NCBI RefSeq assembly: GCF_964199755.1
Contig: NC_133900.1
Location: forward strand, 23,599,701-23,663,700
From: Larus michahellis
Lineage: Eukaryota; Chordata; Aves; Charadriiformes; Laridae
Direction of reading: 5' to 3'
DNA length: 64,000 nt
Position numbers and translations under genes: made by a program. This document shows positions 1 to 12,500 of the stretch, piece after piece. Position 1 is the stretch's first letter. Every line of letters begins with the position of its first letter. The notes under the pieces were generated by a model that searched no databases, was not told the DNA's origin, and was given only the letters and a program-made list of their open reading frames with translations.

Positions 1-30
1 TTTGTTTTTTTTTTGTTTTTTTTTTTTTTG
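1..30. repeat. T-rich simple repeat
   Basis: A run of T with three G interruptions at the window edge, next to the 5' end of a plus-strand CR1. Read on the other strand it could be an A-rich tail of an element lying outside the window. Confidence 0.7.
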
Positions 31-775
31 CAAGGGCTCTCCTCGCCCAGGAGACCAGCTCCAGCGTGGGTAAGTCTGCACTGGGGAAAGGAATGGCGGC
101 AAAAACAGGCCGGCATGGGGCTCCTTTGGGGGCTTTTTGAAGGCAGGAAAAGTGGCCAGCCCGTGCTGGAACCGGCAGCTCAGGGTGCAACCAGCTGAGG
201 AGGCATGGGCAGAGCCGTCACCCTGCCCCCACCCCTCCCCTCATAAAAGAAGCCTTTCGGGAGTAAGCAAGCAGTGAGTGGGTATCGCCTGGGAGCACCA
301 CGACAAGGGTGGTCATCACCCTCTCGGAAGGAGCTTAGCTATGGCCTCCACCCGGCAGAAGGTCGTGCTCTCAACCTTAGCCAGAACAGATAAGCTTCCG
401 CTGGAACATACAGCTGCCCAGGTCGCAGGGAGCGCCAGAGCCTTTCACTGGCAGAGTGGCAGCTATGAGAACTGCTGTGTGCGCTGTGAACAGGTGAATG
501 ATCTGCTCAGCCTGGTGTCAGAGCCGCGAGAAGAAGTTGAAAGTTTAAGGAGCATCAGGGAAGCTGAACAAGAAATAGCCTGATGGAGCCAGGCTCCGGC
601 CCTCCTTGAAACAGAAACGGGAGCACCTATCAGAATCAGGAACAAGGATCAAAGGGCCCCTGCATCCTGCCCGTCAGGCAGATGCCTAAATGAAAAGAGT
701 GAATGGAAGCAAGTTCATGGTCAGGGCAGCAGGTGAACTCCCTCCTTGCCCACCTCGCTCCCCCTTGCCCCCCTG
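31..775 (+). mobile_element. CR1 LINE, 5' UTR and ORF1 fragment
   Basis: A GC-rich leader (31-340) is followed by an open segment (278-583) whose translation contains CEQVNDLLSLV and [13 protein letters not shown]. These recur in the second CR1 at 7027-7341 ([33 protein letters not shown]), so both are the CR1 ORF1 region. Similarity continues through the gcagcaggtgaactc block (727-741) and stops near 775. The frame closes at 583. It keeps a 5' UTR, which is uncommon because most CR1 copies are 5'-truncated. Confidence 0.8.
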
Positions 776-2600
776 GTACCGGTCCTTTTCTGCCAGGCAG
801 CTCTCCAGCCACTCCTCCCCAAGCCTGTAGCGCTGCATGGGGCTGTTGTGACCCAAGTGCAGGACCTGGCACTTGGCCTTGTTGAACCTCATACCATTGG
901 CCTCAGCCCATCGATCCAGCCTGTCCAGATCCCTCTGCAGAGCCTTTCTACCCCCAAGGAGGCCGACACTCCCGCCTAACTTGGTGTCATCTGCAAACTT
1001 ACTGAGGGTGCGCTCAATACCCTTGTCCAGATCATTGATAAAGATATTAAACAGAACTGGCCCCAGTACTGAGCCCTGGGGGACACCACTCGTGACCGGA
1101 CGCCAACTGGATTTAACTCCATTCACCACCACTCTCTGGGCCCGGCCCTCCAGCCAGTTTTGTACCCAGCGAAGAGTGCACCCATCCAAGCCATGAGCAG
1201 ACAGTTTCTCCAGGAGAATGCTGTGGGAAATGGTGTCAAGGGCTTTACTGAAGTCCAGGTAAACAACATCCACAGCCTGTCCCTCATCCACCAAGCGGGT
1301 CACTTTGTCACAGAACAGGTTTGTCAAGCAGGACCTGCCCTTCGTGAACCCATGCTGACTGGGCCAGATCACCTGGTTGTCCTTCACATGCCACATAATG
1401 GCACTCAGGATGATCTGCTCCATAACCTTCCCAAGCAATGAGGTCAGACTGACAGGCCTGTAATTCCCCAGATCATCCTCACAGCCCTTCTTGTGGATGG
1501 GTGTCACATTTGCTAGATGCCAGTCAACTGCGGCCTCTCCTGTTTGCCAGGACTGGTGGTAAATGATGGAAAGTGTCTCAGTGAGCACTTCCGCCAGCTC
1601 CCTCAGTACCCTTGGGTGGATCCCATCTGGCCTCACAGACTTATGTATATCTAGGTGCTGGAGCAGGTCCCTCACCGTCTTCCTTTGGATTACAGGGAGT
1701 TCATTCTGCTCCCCACCCGTATCTACTAGCCCAGGGGTCTGGGTACTCAGGGAACAACCGACTACTACTAAAGACTGAGGCAAAGAAGGCATTAAGTATC
1801 TCATCCTTCTCCTCATCCTTTGTCACTATGTACTATATATACCACCTTCATCTGATAAAGGATGGAGATTCTCCTGAGTCCTCCTTTTGTTACTAATGTA
1901 TTTATAGAAACTTTTTTTGTTGTTCTTAACTACCAAAGCCAGGTTAAGTTCTAGTTGGGCTTTGGCCTTTCTAATTTTCTCCCTACATAGCCTTACAACT
2001 TCTTTGTAGTCTTCCTGAGTGGCCAGCCCCTTCTTCCAAAGACCATGAACTCTCCTTTTTTCCCCAAGTTGTATCCATATCTCTCTGTTCATCCAGGCCG
2101 GTCTTTCCCCCCATGGCTCGTTTTACAGCACACGGGGACAGCCTGCTCCTGCGCTTTCAAGACTTCCTTCTTGAAAAATGTCCAGCCTCCCTGGACACCT
2201 TTGCCCTTCAGGACTGTCCCCCAAGGGACTCTGTCAAACAGGCTCCTGAAAAGACCAAAGTCTGCTCTCCAGAATTCCATGGTGGCAGTTCTGCTGACCC
2301 CCCTCCTTGCTTCTCTGAGAATTGAAAACTCTTATCATTTCATGGTAGCTATGCCCAAGACAGCCTCCAACTGTCACAACCCCCACAAGTCCTTCTCTAT
2401 TTACAAACAGCAGGTCCAGCAGGGCTCCTTCCCTAGTCAGTTCCCTCACCAGCTGTGTCACTCCAAGAATCTCCTGGACTGTTCCCTCTCAGCTGTATTG
2501 TGTTCCCAGCTGATATCTGGTAGGTTGAAGGCTCCCACCAGGACAAGAGCCAGCGATCATGAGATTTCTCCCAGCTGTTTGTATGAAGGATGCCATGTAA
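776..2600 (-). mobile_element. CR1 LINE, ORF2 endonuclease-RT block, 5'- and 3'-truncated
   Basis: The minus strand encodes CR1 reverse transcriptase in one long frame (to about 1816): [56 protein letters not shown] and the catalytic FADDTKL. Upstream (1826-2590), in broken frames, lie endonuclease and linker parts (VGAFNLPDISWEHNTA, KKSFYKYISNKR). Homology ends after CLAEKD at about 776, so the RT C-terminus and 3' tail are missing. It lies downstream of PTPN13 and in the same orientation. It is not intact. Confidence 0.93.
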
Positions 2601-2659
2601 AGCCAAGAGAAATCAGTCACAAGGACACAAAAACACCCAGACACAGTGATCAGTGTACT

Positions 2660-3420
2660 TTAGGTGTATTTTTTTTATTTACAGAGTGGAGATGCCTAAT
2701 CAGTTATAAGGTTAGACACCTAATAATTCAGGTTTTTTTTTTGTAAAAGCATATAAATATATACATGAAACTCTATGAAGTAAACATTATTAACTGTGAT
2801 AATTACAGTAAACGTTCACTACTATCCTTATGCTAACTGGCATCTTTTAAAGCTTAAATGCTCATTTCAAGATACCCTCTACAAAATAGCTGTAACTGTA
2901 CTAAAAGGGCAAAAATTCTGTGCCATGAACAAGCTTTTAAATGAGACTAGTAAAATGTCTTTGTAATAAAGTTTGACAGGATAAAAATATTGTTTTATCC
3001 CTCCCACTCCCCCACCCCATAAGAAACAAATACCCCAAAACAGTTGCAGAACTGCAGGAAGTATTATAAGATTACTTTTTTTTCTTACTTTTTTTTTTAA
3101 ATTAAAATATTTTAATTTCAGTATTTTATCACATATTAAGGAAGCTGCAAAAAATACAGCTTTATTAAATATTATTTACTGTTATACAAATATCTCACAT
3201 ATGTGTCCATGGGGCTGAAGACATTAGTGGTATCGTATGAGCTATCCTTTTTCCTTAGAACTACGTACCTCATTTGGAACGATGGAGAGACTTTATAGAA
3301 AATATATTTGACAGCAACTGAGGAAAGGGACTAGAAAACTATTGGCAGAACAAAGAAAACATGTGAGAGCCTCTAGATCTCCTTGCTTCCCAATTTTAAA
3401 AGCACTTCAGCTTCAGTGTT
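2660..3420 (-). other. PTPN13: PTPN13 3' UTR (approximate) with two candidate poly(A) signals
   Basis: AT-rich, single-copy-looking sequence follows the stop. AATAAA hexamers on the minus strand lie at 3161-3166 and 2674-2679, and ATTAAA-like sites near 3113. The distal signal stops short of the CR1 that begins near 2600, so the longer 3' UTR would be about 750 nt. The cleavage sites are inferred, not seen. Confidence 0.55.
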
Positions 3421-3501
3421 TTATTTGCCTCCCTGTTGCTCTTCATGTTGGAGATGATTCAGGACATAAAGGACAACTTGATAGCAGAAAATGTACTGAT
3501 C
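3421..3501 (-). CDS. PTPN13: PTPN13 exon w41 (C-terminus and stop)
   Basis: It encodes [20 protein letters not shown], then EQQGGK and stop TAA (3421-3423). The last PTP helix is conserved; the final tail differs from human. Acceptor ccttgcag. The exon continues into the 3' UTR. Confidence 0.96.
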   Translation of the reverse strand, partial: DQYIFCYQVVLYVLNHLQHEEQQGGK

Positions 3502-6500
3502 CTGCAAGGGAAAGGAAATCACAGAACATGTGAAAAGCTATTCACTCTCCCCTGCACTTCACAGGTGCACAGCACTTGATTTCAATACTATTTCTACAGT
3601 TAAATAAACAAAAAAAGAAGGACAAAACAAAAAAACCACAGTGGAGAAATATGCAACCTCATCTTAAAACAAATGCAGACACTCCCCTGCCAGTAAAGAT
3701 ATATTTTTATAAGGGACTTTTATCCTCCTTTCACATCAAAACCACCTCAAGCAGAGTAAGTACTTTATATAAGTAGAAATGATGACAGCAAGTGAATTTC
3801 AAGGTCTTGCATCCAGTGCCAACTAATACAGAACTCAGATGACAGTGCAACTTCTTATCTTAATCCCAGTGATACACGTGTATGAGCTAAAACATTTTTG
3901 GGGTGCGACACGGGACAGATAGTTTTATGGTTTGGTTTTAGGTTTTTTGGTGTTTCTTTGTGGGTTTTCTTTGTGTTGGGTTTTTTTTTGTTGTTGTTGT
4001 TTTAAACTATGATTTGACAATTTCTTCACATTCAAAGAAAAAGTGCAGATTTTAATAAGACCTTGTGATGTCCTTCTCTAAGATAAAGTTAATTAGCTCT
4101 AGATATAGACTATTCCTAAAACATTCATTTAACTTTTGGCTGAGTATCTCCCCAAAGGAAATTTCAAGACTACTCTCTGTGGTAGCATCAGTGATTCACA
4201 GCAGCTACAGTTAGGCCTCCTCTTCAGTTTATAATGCAACTTTTAGCCAAAAAAGCTCAGCCCTTTTCCTCTATACCACATGCTTTTGAAGAAAAATCTC
4301 ACAACTTTTTTTTTTTTAAACACAGATCAACACATTAAAAATTACATGCATTCATAACTGTTAAATATGTACTGCTACTCACTGGTATGCATCTGATTTA
4401 ATTCTCATGACACAGATGTTACATTAGAGGGCACAAAGACAATCATTGTGTGCATCACAGAAAGCCTCCTGGCACGTCAGAGTTAGAATTCCAGTGTCTT
4501 TCCTTTAGCGTATACCTGGGGAAGCCAGACTCACCTCTGTCTGAACCATCCCATGTCTCTGCAGACGCATTGTGCGCACCAGGTCTGAGATGTCAAACTA
4601 CCAAAACAAACAGCAAGTTAAACATTCAAAAAAGACACAAATGTATATAAAGGAGACATCCCCAGCATCAAACTAAGGAATCCAACTAGCTAGATTAAAC
4701 ATTTAGTAGTGAAACGAATAACAATTCACTATAGCCTAGGTATGTTGGTAGATAACCAGCATGTGCTGTCTCCGGGCTGTATGAATATGGCCCTTCTACA
4801 TCAGACACCCTCCTCCTCTCATTTTCTTTCTCTGTGCACTGGCTCTCTTGCTTACTCTTACTGGGAGCTGAGTGTGCAGAAAATAGAGCCCCTTGGCCAA
4901 CCCAACAAAACGCTTTTTATTTCCCCAGATCTATAAAGTTCTAGTGGGTGCTCAGAAACCCTGCTGAGCTAAGCATGACATAGCTCATCTTCTCTACAAA
5001 TTCACAAAAAGATTTGCCACACCAGGCCACTGACGGACATAAACATAAGGAAGCTAGCACCCTCCTGTGGATCACCCTAGAAAACAAATACCCGGTTGTG
5101 CTGGGAAAGTTAATTTACATACCCTCATCTCCAGCTGAAATGTTTGTACACTGAGTTTTTGATTCAGTTGCCTAAACAGATACTGTGGCTGACTTCTAGC
5201 TGCTCTCCAACAGTTCATGATGGATTTCTGACAGACCAAGTGCCATAATTCTCAGACCTAATGCCATTAAACTCGATAGTTCCACTGAGTACATCCAGAC
5301 AGGTAAGCCAGGCATTTTAACTTTTCCTTCAATTGCCTGAGTCATTGTAGCAACACCCCGTTGTACCCAAGCCATACGCCAGAAGTCTGCTACAGCAGGA
5401 GACATCCCTGTAACATACCCTAGAATGTCTCAAGTGGCTCCTAACCATGTTGGATTGCTGAGGTATCAACAAACAGGACACTTAAGATTCCCTGCGATAA
5501 CCCACGGACCCGTGGATGTTAGAGCTCTTCCCCTCCAGAATCATCAACAAAGAAACGTTTCACAGGTACTGCTGTTTTACACCCTGATTTATGTTACATT
5601 AAGACATAGCCAGTATGCTACTCTCAAAAGCATGGCCTATTGTTTAAATAATTGAATAGATCCAATGGAACACATTTCCTGCAAGTCAAAAGCACAGCTT
5701 GGCCCATCCTCTTGGGTACTCACATCGAGGTCTCTGCTGATTAACCCTAGAACAACATCTATACAAATAAGGGTCCCCGATCGTCCAATGCCTGCACTGC
5801 AGTGAGTTATGATAGGTCCCGATTTGTGGACATGGCGCATGTAGGAGATAAAAGTAAGCAGGTCATCTGGTTGAGAAGGGGTGTCATGGTCAGGCCAGGC
5901 AATGAAGTTCAGATGGGAAACGTGCCGTACTTCACCTGTCTGAGGTTTAAAAACCAACAATAACAACAAAATGTTAACACATGGGAAGAATAAAAAGACA
6001 AAAGGAAATAGTCTCAGGAGAGGGATTTGCTCAATCAAGGTGTTCTGTAATTCAATAAAACAAGAGAAACAATGAGCTAAACTGAAAATAACTAGCAAGT
6101 AATTGAATAGTATAAGGTTCACTGTGCAGACTGAGTTGATCACACAGAGGAATGAACCAGACAGACTGAATTACTAGTGAATTTCATATCCCTATACATG
6201 TTTCTGTGGCCAAAGGCACCTAAAGGAGCCAAAATTTAGAGTCTCATTAGCACAACAAAATAATCTCCTGGCCCAATAATCTCCTGTCACAGAGTAGCAC
6301 AAGCTGCAGCAAGGAAGAGTTACCCGATAATGATCACTGGGTAAAGAGAAGCCATGGGTCACCTCTTGATGTAGACATTGTGATTGAAAGTAGGCAAGCC
6401 AGAAGGATAAAAATGCCAATATGCAGAAAAAAAAATTCTCAGCATGCAGAATTAGATTCACTTACCTGGATCTCTTCTAGCTCCAGCACCCTAATGATAA

Positions 6501-9500
6501 AGCCCTTCAGCTGCTGGAGTCTCACAAGAGCAAGCCGTAGTCTATCGTTTATCATGGTGGTTTTATTGAGCGTATCTGGCCAGTAACGTTGGCATTTTAT
6601 CTTTTCTCCTTCAACCTCCTGAGTCATCATGGCAATCACAGTACAGTTTTGCTCCCAAACCATTTGCCAGAAATCTGCTACAGTAGTAGGGAGAGGTCCT
6701 TGACATGCAATATAAACAAACTCTTCATTCCCCACTGGCATGCGAATGAAGCTGGCATTGATGTATCCACCTTCAATTCCAAGAGGTACTCTAGTTGTAT
6801 CATCTGCAATCCCCACACAACAAAAATACCTCAAAGTTATGTATGCACATAATTAGACCTTCACACAATAGAGATGCTGAGTATTACACACTCGCACAGT
6901 ACTTAGTACAGATGCTTTCAGATCTTACTTAAAAAAATAAATCACTACAACTAAAATTAAAAAAAACAACTTTAAAATTAAAAAGCCTTTAGGATACTAC
7001 TGAGTACTTCTCTTTGAATAAAGAAGATGGCTAGGGAAGAAATCTACATTCTGTGGGAGCTCCCACAGAAACATGCAGCCATCCAGGTGACGGGCTGCAG
7101 GGAGTGCCAGAGCACTTTCCTGGCAATGGGAAGCAGCTATGGGAACAACTGTGTACATTGTGAACAGGTGAATGATGTGCTCAGCCTGATGGCAGAGCTG
7201 AGAGAGGAAGCTGACAGGTTAAGAAGTATCAGGGAGGCTGAAGAAGAAATAGACTGGTGGAGCCAGGCTCTGCCCTCCTTGATACAGAAACAGGAGCACC
7301 TGGCAGAAAGTAGCCAGGACCAAGGGCCCCCTGTACCCTGATCCTGTCAGGCAGAAGCCTAAATGAAGGGAGTGAATGGAGGAGAGTTCACAGTCAGGGC
7401 AGCAGGTGAACTCTCTCCTTGCCCACCCCACCCCTCCCAGTACCTCTGAACAACAGATATGAGGAAGGCCAGTCAAATGAGGATGTGGATGATGGCCAGT
7501 CTACACCAGAGATGTCTCCATAGTCAGAAAGGCGTACTGCCCGTATCACAATCACATCCACAAAGAAGAAAAGAAGGGTTATAGTTGTTGGTGACTCCCT
7601 CCTGAGGGGAACAGAGGGTCCAATATGCCAGGCAGGCCATCCTCACAGGGACATCTGCTGTCTTCCTGAAGCCCAGGTTAAGGACATCAGCAGGAAACCT
7701 CCTAGCTTCATACAGTCCTCAGACCATTACCCATTATTGATCTTCCATGTAGGTGGAGAGGAAGCTGCAACCAGTCCAAGAGCAATCAAAGGGGACTTCA
7801 GGGCTGCAGGAAGGTTAGTGAGGGAATCTGGGGCACAGGTTATTTTTTTCCTCACTCCAACCAGTTGCAGGCAGTGACATTGGAAGGAACAGACAAATCC
7901 AGTGCATTAATACACGGCTCCATGGCTGGTGTCACCACCACAATTTTGGGTTTTTTGACAATGGGATGGCCTATATGGCACCAGGCTTGCTGGCATCAAA
8001 CAGGAGACACCTTTCTCAAAGTGGGAAAAACATCTTTGCCCAAGAGACTGCGGGGCTTTAAACTAGATGTGAAGGGGGAGGGAGATAATAATATCAGGCT
8101 TGTCTGTGACAAGGTGTGGGATAACACATCAGGGTTAGAGGGATGGGGCGCTAGTAAGGGCCTTTGACCTGTTGCCCCAAGGCATGCTAGGGATGCTACA
8201 TCACAGACAAACTCTTATGGAGACAAGCCAGGGGCTCCTAAGGTAGTCAGAGTCAACAGGAAAACACCTGAGAAACACCCTAAGGGGTGCTCCTCTAAGA
8301 AGGTGACACAGCCAACAGCCCAGCTGAAGTGCCTCTATACGAATGCACGCAGCATGGGTAACAAACAGGAGGAGTTGGAACTTACCATGCTACAGGAAAG
8401 CTATGACATAGTGGCCATTACTGAAACCTGGCAGGACAAATCCTATGACTGGAGTGTGGCTATTGATGGCTACAGGCTGTTCAGAAGGGACAGGTGAGGA
8501 AGGAGGGGCGGAGGTGTTGCCCTCTATGTTAAGGAAGGGATAGAGTGTGAAGAGATGTCCCTAAAGAACAGCCAAGAGGAAGGCGAAAGCTTATGGGTAG
8601 GAATTAAAGACCGAGGCAACAAGGGGAACCTTGTGGTTGGTGTCTACTACAGGCCACCTGATCAAGGGAAACCTACTGATGAAGCCTTCTGACTCCAGCT
8701 ACAGGAGGCATTGAGCATGAAGGCTCTCGTCCTGCTGGGGGATTTCAACCACCCTGACATCTGCTGGAAAAGTAACACAGCGAGCCGTAGACAATCCAGG
8801 AGGTTTCTAGAGTGCCTTGACGATAACTTCCTAAGACAGGAAAACAGACAGCCCTACCCGAGGGGATGCCACACTGGACCTCATAGTCACCAAGGCAAGG
8901 GATGTCAAGATTGGAGGCAGCCTGGGCTGCAGTGACCACGCACTGGTTGAGTTCACAGTCCTGAGGGATATGTGCCAGACAAGGAGCCTAGTCAGGACCC
9001 TGCATTTTAGGAAAGCAAACCTTCAGCTCTTCAAGGAGTTAGTCAGTAGGACCCCCTGGGAAATGGTCTTCAGGGACAAGGGAGCAGAACAGAGCTGTCA
9101 GATCTTCAGGGACATTTTCCATACAGCACAAGAGCTCTCGATCCCCAGGTGTAAGAAATCAAGCAAGAAAGGGAAGAGACCAGCATGGCTGAGTTGGGAC
9201 CTGCTGGTCAAACTAAAAGGCAAGAACGAACTGCACAAGCAGGATCAAGTATCCTGGGAAGAATACAGGGACACTGCCCGGTTATGTAGGGATGAGGCCA
9301 GGAAGGCCAAGGCACGGCTGGAGCTGAACTTGGCAAGGGATGCTAGGAATAACAAGAAGGGCTTCTACAGGCATGTCAACCAGACGAGGAAGGTTAAAGC
9401 AATAGGACGAGGGGCAATGGTTTTAAACTAGAGCAGGGCAGGTTTAGATTAGACATTAGGAAGAAGTTCTTTACAATGAGGGTGGTGAGACACTGGCACA

Positions 9501-12500
9501 GGTTGCCCAGAGAGGTGGTGGAGGCCCCATCCCTGCAGACATTCAAGGCCAGGCTTGATGAGGCTCTGAGCAACCTGATCTAGTTAAAGATGTCCCTGCT
9601 TCCTGCAGGGGGGTTGGACTAGGTGACCTTTAAAGGTCCCGTCCAACCCAACACATTCTATAAATAAAAAAATAAATCACCAGAGAGGCAGGATATGCGA
9701 TTTGAACTGCAGCACCTCTGAAACCGAGGCTGAATATTTCTCACTCAGAACTAACCTTTGTCAGTTCTCACTTCTCCACGTATCTCCCACCTAACAAACA
9801 GAATTTTGTTGCAGTAAATTTAATGACAATAGTATTCATGTCTGTTTTTCCAATCTTACATGGGTAAAACTGAAAAAAAAAAAATCTTCTCTGGCTCCCT
9901 ATGTATATCTCATTTAAGACACAGGATCTGCTGAAACAACTCAAGAATCTGTGAACATCCATCCCTACCTACTGCAGTAGGTAGGGAACAGTCTGTTGTT
10001 CACTGATCTTCAAGTCCTTTATAAATGCTTGCTTTACATGTGTAGAAAATGAGTGGCAGATTTATTTTTTTCCCTACTCAGTAGCAGAACTAGGACTGGG
10101 AATTAAACCATCTCACTTCTGATCCAATTCATCTGATCATACAGGTGGTGACAAAATATCAACAATGAACTTCAGATTAGTTAGGACTTACAAGGAAGTA
10201 TGTTTTTATATCTGTTCTTTTTCCTGTTCTCCTTTGCTTGTCCAATCAAACACTGATCCAAAGGTTTTAACTCCTGAAGGTTCTGTAAAGAAGCAGTTAT
10301 ACATGCATTAGAAAGCGCCGAATAGCTAATAACTGTTAAGAGCAGTTATGTAACCAAGTCTTTTACAGAGTAATTAAAAAATCCTAATGCAGATATGCAA
10401 AATAATTCAGTCACAGGAAGGAATCTAATTTCACATAGCTAAGAAAATGAAACAAAATTTAAAAAACCTATTATGCAGTAAATATTTTATCTCATTCTCC
10501 CAAAAAAGAGATCATGTAACATGGTTGACTTAAGACTTTGGAAAGGTTGTTTTCACATTCTGCTGCTAGATATCACAGTCTTTATTTACCTTGTCCATGC
10601 CTGTTAATGTCATATTCACTTGGTAATTTACCAAAAGTAATAATGATGTAAACACACTTTTGAATTGAACTCCCAGTTCAAACTAATCTTATGTCTCAGC
10701 AGCTAGCGGGGGAAGGGAGAGAAGTCTGGTAAAAGAAGTCTTTTCATCTCTAGAGCTGCAAATTAAAGAGCTGTGGTATTTAACGCAGTGATGAACCAGC
10801 CATTCTATTTCTATCCGTTTCATAATTGAAAAAAGGACTTTAAGAGACAAATAGTTACTCACTTCAATCTCTTTAGAAGGGACTCCCTGTTCCAGCAATC
10901 CACGCAACATCCTGATAACTGACTTTAATTTGGCTCCTGAGTACTTGCCTCCAGGGAGTACATTCACAGTAGGCAGCGCAGAGATCTCTTCATCTGTCAC
11001 TAAAGGGAAATCTAGCAGAAGAACAAGACTGACTGATATAAATATAAATAAATAGCTAAAACTAGGGAAATGTAAACTGTAGTGTAATGTTGGATTTCCC
11101 TGTTGCTTCTGTTTTATGTACTGTTTTATGTTCTGTTTCTGTACTTTCTCTCAAGAATGCCTCCACACCAGAGAGAATGCACAGATGTCCTCTCAGTTTG
11201 ACAGGCAAAAACAAATTAACTATCAAAGCCAGTACGATGCAAAATCAGCTCTGATGAATCCAGAAAGCAAAGGGAGTATTTTCCTGAACTTCCAATAAAT
11301 ACATACACTGAAACAAACTTCAAATACATTTTATATGTTAGTTGTAAATTGTAATATGTATATTGTAACACAACAACCTACAAAATTGATGAATGCACAC
11401 AGCAATGAATTCAGAACTCACCACTTAAACATCACAGCCTGTGACTTCGTTTTTAGCACTTATACTCAACATGTCTTTCAAGTGGTAATAGTAAGATGTG
11501 TTAAAAACATCTTTTTTTTTTTTTCCAATATAGCTTGCTTTCTATCAGGTCTTCAGTATTTCTCTGAAGCACAATCAAATTAATAAACGAATAGTCTCTC
11601 TGGTATCGCAATTAAAAGCGTCCTAAATCTACTGACTCAGTCACGGATTATCCTTTTTTATTTTAATGAATGCAGAGAAAAGGCCACTGTATATGAATTT
11701 CAGGAACTGACATTTCTAATGCTATCTCAAAAAGTAAAGACTAGATTCTGCCAAACGCATCAAATTGAGTAGTGTTCTGCTCTGCCACATTGAGCAGCAG
11801 TGGAAGAATGAGAGTCAAGATAAAGAAAAAATACTGCCTAATTTGAGCATGGAGTAGCAGTATGTGAAGCACACGATACATCGATCTGATCACGGTCAAA
11901 CAGCTTTTGTCAGACAGACACTATGGAAGAATGCATCACAGCTGGTTTCAACTCTATACAGCTACAAGCACAAAATTGCCAATATTGTTCCTATTAACTC
12001 TCACACATTTATTACACAAAGCTGTAAAGATCCTTTCCAGTGGGCTGCTGAGCTTTTAGATTTACCATTATACTTGTCATTACACCCTCAAAACATATCC
12101 AGGACATTTTAAAATTCACTTATGACATTTTCTCTATTTAATGTGATCCTCAGATTTCCACTGATTATTTGTTAAAGTTCTTGCCTTTATTTACATGTTC
12201 CTGGCTGACTGATTCAATCAGCAGCTCATCACTTCCCCACGTGATTTCATCTTCACCTGCTTGGCTCAAGGAAGGTTGTGGAGGAGATCTATAAGAGTAC
12301 AAGGTATGGAAGTAAGAAAGAACATCTAGAAATAACCAACGCATTTGCAATCTTATAAAAAAAATTGCCAGAAAATAATTTACAGCTACCAGTATTCCTG
12401 GACTGGATCCACACCAGCATTCTCAAAAACCACTTTTTTTTTTTCCTCTTTTAAATCCCCAGCAGAGATTTGAAAAAGGTAACAGTGGAAAAAGAGACAG

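Larger units (their letters stand above)
3502..6465. other. introns near the 3' end of PTPN13
   Basis: Intron 5940-6465 (w38-w39) is featureless. Intron 4598-5723 (w39-w40) holds the two exon relics at 4926-5045 and 5195-5480. Intron 3502-4534 (w40-w41) has a T/G-rich tract at about 3950-4005 and nothing else I can name. Confidence 0.6.

Noticed and set aside
2045..2746. 233-codon plus-strand open frame
   Set aside because: It is antisense to the CR1 endonuclease region and runs into the PTPN13 3' flank; a shadow frame.
5940..6143. Methionine-initiated open frame upstream of exon w39
   Set aside because: The hydrophobic part is intron read-through before the acceptor at 5940. The real exon starts with Thr-Gly-Glu-Val.
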